Positions 59,822-64,000 of a stretch of DNA of 64,000 bases are shown piece after piece. The DNA comes from Antiquaquibacter oligotrophicus. GTDB lineage: Bacteria > Actinomycetota > Actinomycetes > Actinomycetales > Microbacteriaceae. The translations under genes were made by a program, and so were the position numbers. The stretch is from assembly GCF_020535405.1 (NCBI RefSeq), contig NZ_CP085036.1:868001-932000 (forward strand). Direction: 5' to 3'. The notes below the pieces were generated by a model, which saw nothing but the letters and a program-made list of their open reading frames with translations, ran no database searches and was not told where the DNA came from. Numbering within the stretch: position 1 is the stretch's first letter; every line of letters starts with the position of its first letter.

Positions 59822-60817
59822 CTAGCGCTTGCCCGCGCGCAGGGTAGCGATCTCGTAGAGGGTGACGCTCGCGGCGATACCGGCGTTGAGAGACTCGGTC
59901 GAGGCGCTGATCGGAATCGACACGACGGCGTCGCAGTTCTCCGTGACCAGGCGCGAGAGCCCCTTACCCTCGCTTCCCACGACAACGAGCACCGGCTCCT
60001 TGGCCAGCTGAAGGGACGGCAGCGAAACATCCCCGCCGCCGTCCAGACCGAGCACAAAAACGCCACGTTCCTTGAAGGCTTTGATCGTCTGGTTGAGGTT
60101 GGTCGCCATGGCAACCGGCGTGCGTGCTGCCGCGCCCGCTGACGTCTTCCATGCCGAGGCGGTCATACCGACCGAGCGACGCTGGGGCACAATCACACCC
60201 TGGCCGCCGAAGGCAGCAACCGAGCGGATGATCGCGCCGAGGTTACGCGGATCGGTTACGCCGTCGAGCGCCACGAAGAGCGGCACCTGGCCACGCGAGA
60301 TCGTTTTGTCGAGCAGGTCCAGCGGGTTCGCGTACTCGTACGGCGGTACCTTGAGTGCGACACCCTGGTGCACCGAGTCGGCTCCGGTAAGGCGATCGAG
60401 CTCCGGGCGCATGACCTCGAGCACGGGGATCCCGCGGCCGGTGGCGATGTGCAGGATCTCCTTGATGCGCTCGTCGAACTCGATCCGAGCAGCGATGTAG
60501 AGCGTCGACGACGGGATACGGGCGCGCAGCACCTCGAGCACCGAGTTGCGGCCCGTCACGAGCTCCGACTCGTCACCGCGCTTGGGCGCGCGTTGCTGCT
60601 GCTGGGGCTTCGAACCGGTGCGCTTGGCGCTCGCCGCCTCATAACGCTCGCGCGCGGCCTTGCGCTTGCCGGCGGGGTGATACGGGCGGTCCTCCGCCTT
60701 GGGGGTCGGCTTGCGGCCCTCGAGCGCCTGGCGGCCCTGGCCGCCCGAGCCCACCTGGGGGCCCTTGCGGGCCTTACGGACGGCTCCGGCGCGCGGCTTG
60801 TTGCCGGGATTCTTCAT
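59822..60817 (-). CDS. rlmB: 23S rRNA (guanosine-2'-O-)-methyltransferase RlmB
   Basis: The 331-aa SPOUT methyltransferase has a basic disordered N-terminus (1-80), a substrate-binding domain ([16 protein letters not shown]), and the knotted catalytic domain with [25 protein letters not shown] and [14 protein letters not shown]. It methylates a conserved G of 23S rRNA. ATG at 60817 overlaps the cysS stop by 4 bp. The longer frame to 61003 is excluded. Confidence 0.93.
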   Translation of the reverse strand: MKNPGNKPRAGAVRKARKGPQVGSGGQGRQALEGRKPTPKAEDRPYHPAGKRKAARERYEAASAKRTGSKPQQQQRAPKRGDESELVTGRNSVLEVLRARIPSSTLYIAARIEFDERIKEILHIATGRGIPVLEVMRPELDRLTGADSVHQGVALKVPPYEYANPLDLLDKTISRGQVPLFVALDGVTDPRNLGAIIRSVAAFGGQGVIVPQRRSVGMTASAWKTSAGAAARTPVAMATNLNQTIKAFKERGVFVLGLDGGGDVSLPSLQLAKEPVLVVVGSEGKGLSRLVTENCDAVVSIPISASTESLNAGIAASVTLYEIATLRAGKR

Positions 60818-62226
60818 GAGAGGCTCCATCGTGTCGCGCCGGCACCGTCCTCGACGGTGATGCCGGCTGCGGCGAGTTCGTCGCGAATGCGATCGGCTGT
60901 GGTGAAATCTTTGGCCGCGCGCGCGGCATTGCGGTCGGCGACGAGGGAGTCGACGAGGCTTGCCAGCGCGCGCTCGGCGGGCTCTGCGGCATCCGTGCGC
61001 CACTGCGGCGACAACGGGTTGATACCGAGGATTTCGGTCATGGCGAGCACCGCTCCGCGAGCGGATGCCACGGCTGCGAGGTCCTCGTCGTCGAGCGCCG
61101 TGTTGCCGGCACGAACGGTGTCGTGCAGCACCGCGATTGCCTGCGGAACGGACAGGTCGTCGTCCATCGCGTCGGCGAAGGCCTCCGGCACCTGCTCGAC
61201 TCCGGAACCGGCGTACCGCGTTCCGTCGAGACGCGAGGACGCGCGCGAGAGGAAGGCTTCGATACGTTCCACGGCGGCTTCGGCCTCGAGCAGAGCGCCG
61301 TCGTGGTAGTCGATGGTCGAACGGTAGTGGGCGGTGCCGAGGTAGTACCGCACCGCGATCGGGCGCGCCATTGCCAGAAACTCGGCCGCGTAGAGGGAGT
61401 TGCCGAGCGACTTTGACATCTTCTGGCCGTTGACGTTCACCAGACCGTTGTGCACCCAGTAGCTCGCGAAGGCGTCGCCCGCCGCCGTGGTCTGGGCGAG
61501 CTCGTTCTCGTGGTGCGGGAAGCGCAGGTCAAGCCCGCCACCGTGGATGTCGAATGCCGCACCGAGGTAGCGACTCGACATCGCCGAGCACTCGATATGC
61601 CAGCCGGGGCGACCGGCACCCCAGGGAGAGGCCCAGCTTGCGCTCTCCGGCTCGCCGGTTTTGGTGCCCTTCCACAGGGCGAAGTCACGCGGATCGCGCT
61701 TGCCGCGCGGGTCGGCGTCGGTGGCCGCGACCATGTCGTCGGCCTTCTGCCGCGTGAGTTCGCCGTAGGAGGGCCACGATGCAGTGTCGAAGTAGACGTC
61801 GCCCGAGTCATCCGGCGCCGGGTATGCGTGACCACGCTCGATGAGACGCTCGATGATCGCCACCATCTGCGGGATGCTCGCCGTCGCACGCGGCTCGTAC
61901 GTCGGCGGCTGGATGCCGAGCGCCGAGTAACCCGCCGAGAACTCCAGTTCGATGCGGTACGCGAGGGCCCACCATGCCTCGTGCTCGGTCGCGTTGTCGA
62001 GCACCTTGTCGTCGATGTCGGTGACGTTGCGAACGAGGGTGACATCGAACGAGCGGTAGCTCAGCCACCGGCGCCACAGGTCGTAGACGAGGGCCGAACG
62101 CAGGTGGCCGATGTGCGGCGACGACTGCACGGTCGGACCGCACACGTACATGCTCACCTTGCCGGGTTCGAGTGGAGCGAAATCCACCACGGCCTGGGCG
62201 CGGGAATCGTAGAGGCGTACGGTCAC
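60814..62226 (-). CDS. cysS: Cysteinyl-tRNA synthetase
   Basis: The 470-aa class Ia synthetase has the HIGH motif in [11 protein letters not shown] (about 36-46) and KMSKS in [13 protein letters not shown] (about 268). Zinc ligands include the Cys of YVCGPTV and the HHE of [12 protein letters not shown] at 62226. The order ispF-cysS-rlmB is standard for actinobacteria, but here a divergent surface-protein gene separates ispF from cysS. Confidence 0.95.
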   Translation of the reverse strand: MTVRLYDSRAQAVVDFAPLEPGKVSMYVCGPTVQSSPHIGHLRSALVYDLWRRWLSYRSFDVTLVRNVTDIDDKVLDNATEHEAWWALAYRIELEFSAGYSALGIQPPTYEPRATASIPQMVAIIERLIERGHAYPAPDDSGDVYFDTASWPSYGELTRQKADDMVAATDADPRGKRDPRDFALWKGTKTGEPESASWASPWGAGRPGWHIECSAMSSRYLGAAFDIHGGGLDLRFPHHENELAQTTAAGDAFASYWVHNGLVNVNGQKMSKSLGNSLYAAEFLAMARPIAVRYYLGTAHYRSTIDYHDGALLEAEAAVERIEAFLSRASSRLDGTRYAGSGVEQVPEAFADAMDDDLSVPQAIAVLHDTVRAGNTALDDEDLAAVASARGAVLAMTEILGINPLSPQWRTDAAEPAERALASLVDSLVADRNAARAAKDFTTADRIRDELAAAGITVEDGAGATRWSLS

Positions 62227-62319
62227 CGGGCAATTCTACTGTCGGCGTGGTTTCGCGCCTCGCGTGATCGGGTGAGAGGGGGCCTATAAAGAAGAGACCC
62301 CTTCGTGTAGCCTCACCCC

Positions 62320-63555
62320 ATGGCTCTCCCCCGTCCGCTGGCGGTTGCTGCCGCTGCATCCGCATCCCTGACTCTTGTTCTTGCCGCGCCGTCTACCGCA
62401 TTCGCCGCGGATGTCACGTGGGACGGCGATCTCGGCGTCGGCTGGGACCAGCCGGGCAACTGGGTCTCCGGTGCCGTACCTAACGCGGGCGATGCGCTGT
62501 TCTTCCCAGTAGTCGGGGTCGATGGGTACTCCGAAAACAACCTCGCCAATCCCTTCGTTGCGGATCGGCTCGACGTGAGTGGTGCTGGCGTCACCATCTC
62601 CGGGTGGCCCATTGAGATCAACCCCGCGGGAACCGTCGGCATCACCGTGACGGCAGCGGATGTCGAGATCAGCCCGGAGCTGCGACTGAACGGCGACCAG
62701 ACGGTCAGTGTGTCTGCCTCGGGCGCAGTCGACTTCCCGTCGAACATCCGGGTCGAATCGGGCACAACAACCTTCGACGTCGATGGTTGGGCCTCGATCG
62801 GGCAACTTGATGGTGTCGGTTTCGCCGGAGGAGTAGTGAAGACGGGAACCGGTGTGCTCCAGGTTGTCGGTGCCGGTGGAGTCGCCGACGGAGTGCAGGT
62901 GCAGGAAGGCCTCGTACACATCGTGGGCGACGGCGCGGGCACAGCATGGGTGCTCGAGGGTGGAGCTATCTCGGGCAACGGCTCCCTCGAGCGACTCCTC
63001 GCCGACGAAGGCTGGGTTGCGCCCGGAAGTGGCGAGTACGGCGAGGGGATCGCCCAGCTCGAGATCTGGAACCAGTTCACCGCAACCGAGAACACAACGC
63101 TGGCGCTGGAGCTGGCCGCCGACGGAAGCTCCGACTCGATCGTCACACTCGAGGGAACCCAAATCGACGGTGCTGCGCTTGACCTCCTCCTCGAGCCCGA
63201 CACCACCATCGGCACCGAGTTCGTGATCCTCGAGCAAGAACGCGAAGAAGGTCCCGCGTTCTTCTGGAACTTCACGACACCCGAAGGCGACCCGATCGTC
63301 GAGGGCGAGGAGTTCGAGTCGCTCGGCAACCTCTACAGCCTCGAAACCGTCGGCCGCACTGTGGTGGTCACCTATCTCGGTGCCGCACCCGTTCCGCCGT
63401 CGCCGTCACCGTCGCCGTCGACCGGTCCCGCTCCGTCCGCGCTGGCGAAAACGGGTGGCGGGCTGCCACTCGGCATCGTGGCGCTCGCGGGAGGCGTCAT
63501 CCTTGCTGGGTCGCTCGGTCTTGTCGCTGTGCGTCGCGCCCGCCGCTCGGCGTAG
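62320..63555 (+). CDS. Beta-strand-repeat surface protein with LAKTG end
   Basis: The 411-aa exported protein has a signal peptide (1-29), a beta-rich body starting DVTWDGDLGVGWDQPGNWVS, and a PATR-like motif FAGGVVKTGTGVLQVVG (about 169-185). A PSPSPSPSTGPAPS linker precedes LAKTG, a TM helix and RRARRSA. The ending is sortase-like with Ala in place of Pro, as in the 50994 protein. ATG at 62320. It lies in the opposite direction between ispF and cysS. Confidence 0.78.
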   Translation: MALPRPLAVAAAASASLTLVLAAPSTAFAADVTWDGDLGVGWDQPGNWVSGAVPNAGDALFFPVVGVDGYSENNLANPFVADRLDVSGAGVTISGWPIEINPAGTVGITVTAADVEISPELRLNGDQTVSVSASGAVDFPSNIRVESGTTTFDVDGWASIGQLDGVGFAGGVVKTGTGVLQVVGAGGVADGVQVQEGLVHIVGDGAGTAWVLEGGAISGNGSLERLLADEGWVAPGSGEYGEGIAQLEIWNQFTATENTTLALELAADGSSDSIVTLEGTQIDGAALDLLLEPDTTIGTEFVILEQEREEGPAFFWNFTTPEGDPIVEGEEFESLGNLYSLETVGRTVVVTYLGAAPVPPSPSPSPSTGPAPSALAKTGGGLPLGIVALAGGVILAGSLGLVAVRRARRSA

Positions 63556-63558
63556 GGA

Positions 63559-64000
63559 CTACTGGCCGACCTTCGAGAGCAGGGCATTGGCGATGACCGC
63601 CACACCCTCGCCCTTGCCGGTGAAACCCAGACCGTCGGACGTTGTCGCGGAGACGCTCACCGGTGCACCGACGAGGCTCGTGAGGTGGCTCTCCAGCTCG
63701 GTGCGACGGGCCCCCAGTCGCGGACCGTTGGCGATGAGCTGCACCGCGACGTTGTTGACGGTGAAACCCGCACCCTCCACGAGAGCGACGGTCTCGCGAA
63801 TGAACACGTCACCGTGCGCCCCAGCGAAACGGGGGTCGTCGGTTCCGAACTTGCTGCCGATATCTCCGAGGCCAGCCGCCGAGAGCAGCGCATCGCAGAT
63901 GGCGTGGCACATGGCGTCGCCGTCGGAGTGACCAGAGAGGCCCACCTCGTCCGGCCAATAGAGGCCACCGAGCCACAACGGTTCGCCCGCGTCGTAGGCG
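63559..64000 (-). CDS. ispF: 2-C-methyl-D-erythritol 2,4-cyclodiphosphate synthase, 5' end beyond window
   Basis: 147 residues of IspF are visible; the start lies beyond 64000. Motifs: GLSGHSDGDAMCHAICDALL (metal-binding His/Asp), LGDIGSKFGTDDPRFAGA, and TSDGLGFTGKGEGVAVIANA. It forms the cyclic diphosphate in the MEP isoprenoid pathway. The reading remains open to the window end. Confidence 0.95.
   Translation of the reverse strand, partial: AYDAGEPLWLGGLYWPDEVGLSGHSDGDAMCHAICDALLSAAGLGDIGSKFGTDDPRFAGAHGDVFIRETVALVEGAGFTVNNVAVQLIANGPRLGARRTELESHLTSLVGAPVSVSATTSDGLGFTGKGEGVAVIANALLSKVGQ

Overview
The window is high-GC DNA from an actinobacterium, most likely a Microbacteriaceae member. Supporting signs are an IdeR/DtxR-type regulator with matching iron boxes, CIRCE sites before a groES-less groEL, an actinobacterial XPB helicase pair, DUF2530/DUF3027/DUF3263/LytR_C proteins, a WXG100 protein, and the ispF-cysS-rlmB order. 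Many intergenic gaps carry the GGTTTCGAGACGC...CTCAACC palindromes that I associate with this family. Family assignments come from reading the translations; no database search was run.

Layout. 1-6534: a divergent PPOX-like gene and PadR regulator, an ABC1/UbiB kinase-like protein, a large secreted ExeM/NucH nuclease behind a PHO-box-like repeat, and DUF2200. 6554-11396: an accessory segment bounded by two copies of a 58-bp palindromic repeat. Inside it is an orphan lipoprotein and a 3.6-kb integrative element (7644-11275) that splits a tRNA-Arg(CCT) gene. The element carries a DUF262/DUF1524 (GmrSD-like) nuclease gene, an unrecognised 457-aa protein, its own intact tRNA-Arg(CCT), arm-type repeats at both ends, and no integrase. 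11419-14119: two secreted wall hydrolases (CHAP, NlpC/P60), an HNH protein and a 31-codon ORF. 14272-24715: IdeR/DtxR, SerC, cold-shock and small membrane proteins, the XPB pair, and a PhoP/PhoR-like two-component system. 24754-28805: WXG100, GroEL, CspA, LytR_C and DUF3263.

28941-35607 is a heme/iron locus: an HmuT-like lipoprotein converges on a 1718-aa triple-HtaA surface protein, both behind DtxR-type boxes and separated by a repeat cluster. 35656-38723 holds ElaA-type GNAT, MsrB, a nitroreductase, tRNA-Thr(TGT), and two small membrane genes bounded by a duplicated tRNA 3' end. 38745-45143 is a minus-strand run with a translationally coupled RsbQ-like hydrolase and PAS-GAF-GGDEF protein, a cNMP-domain/thioredoxin-reductase-like protein lacking the CxxC pair, and a radical SAM gene behind an SOS box. 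46917-50720 is an Asp23/Gls24-AmaP envelope-stress cluster divergent from its ECF sigma factor and a membrane-less Asp23 fusion. 50994-63555 includes two surface proteins with LAxTG endings, an SLC13-like transporter, a DsbA-like thioredoxin, UgpC/MsmK ATPase, DUF4032, a PadR-permease pair, rlmB and cysS. The window ends inside ispF.

The strongest lead is the tRNA-Arg(CCT) element. It destroys the host tRNA, supplies a replacement, and carries a two-gene cargo that looks like an uncharacterised defence pair. The second lead is the RsbQ-like receptor coupled to a diguanylate cyclase.
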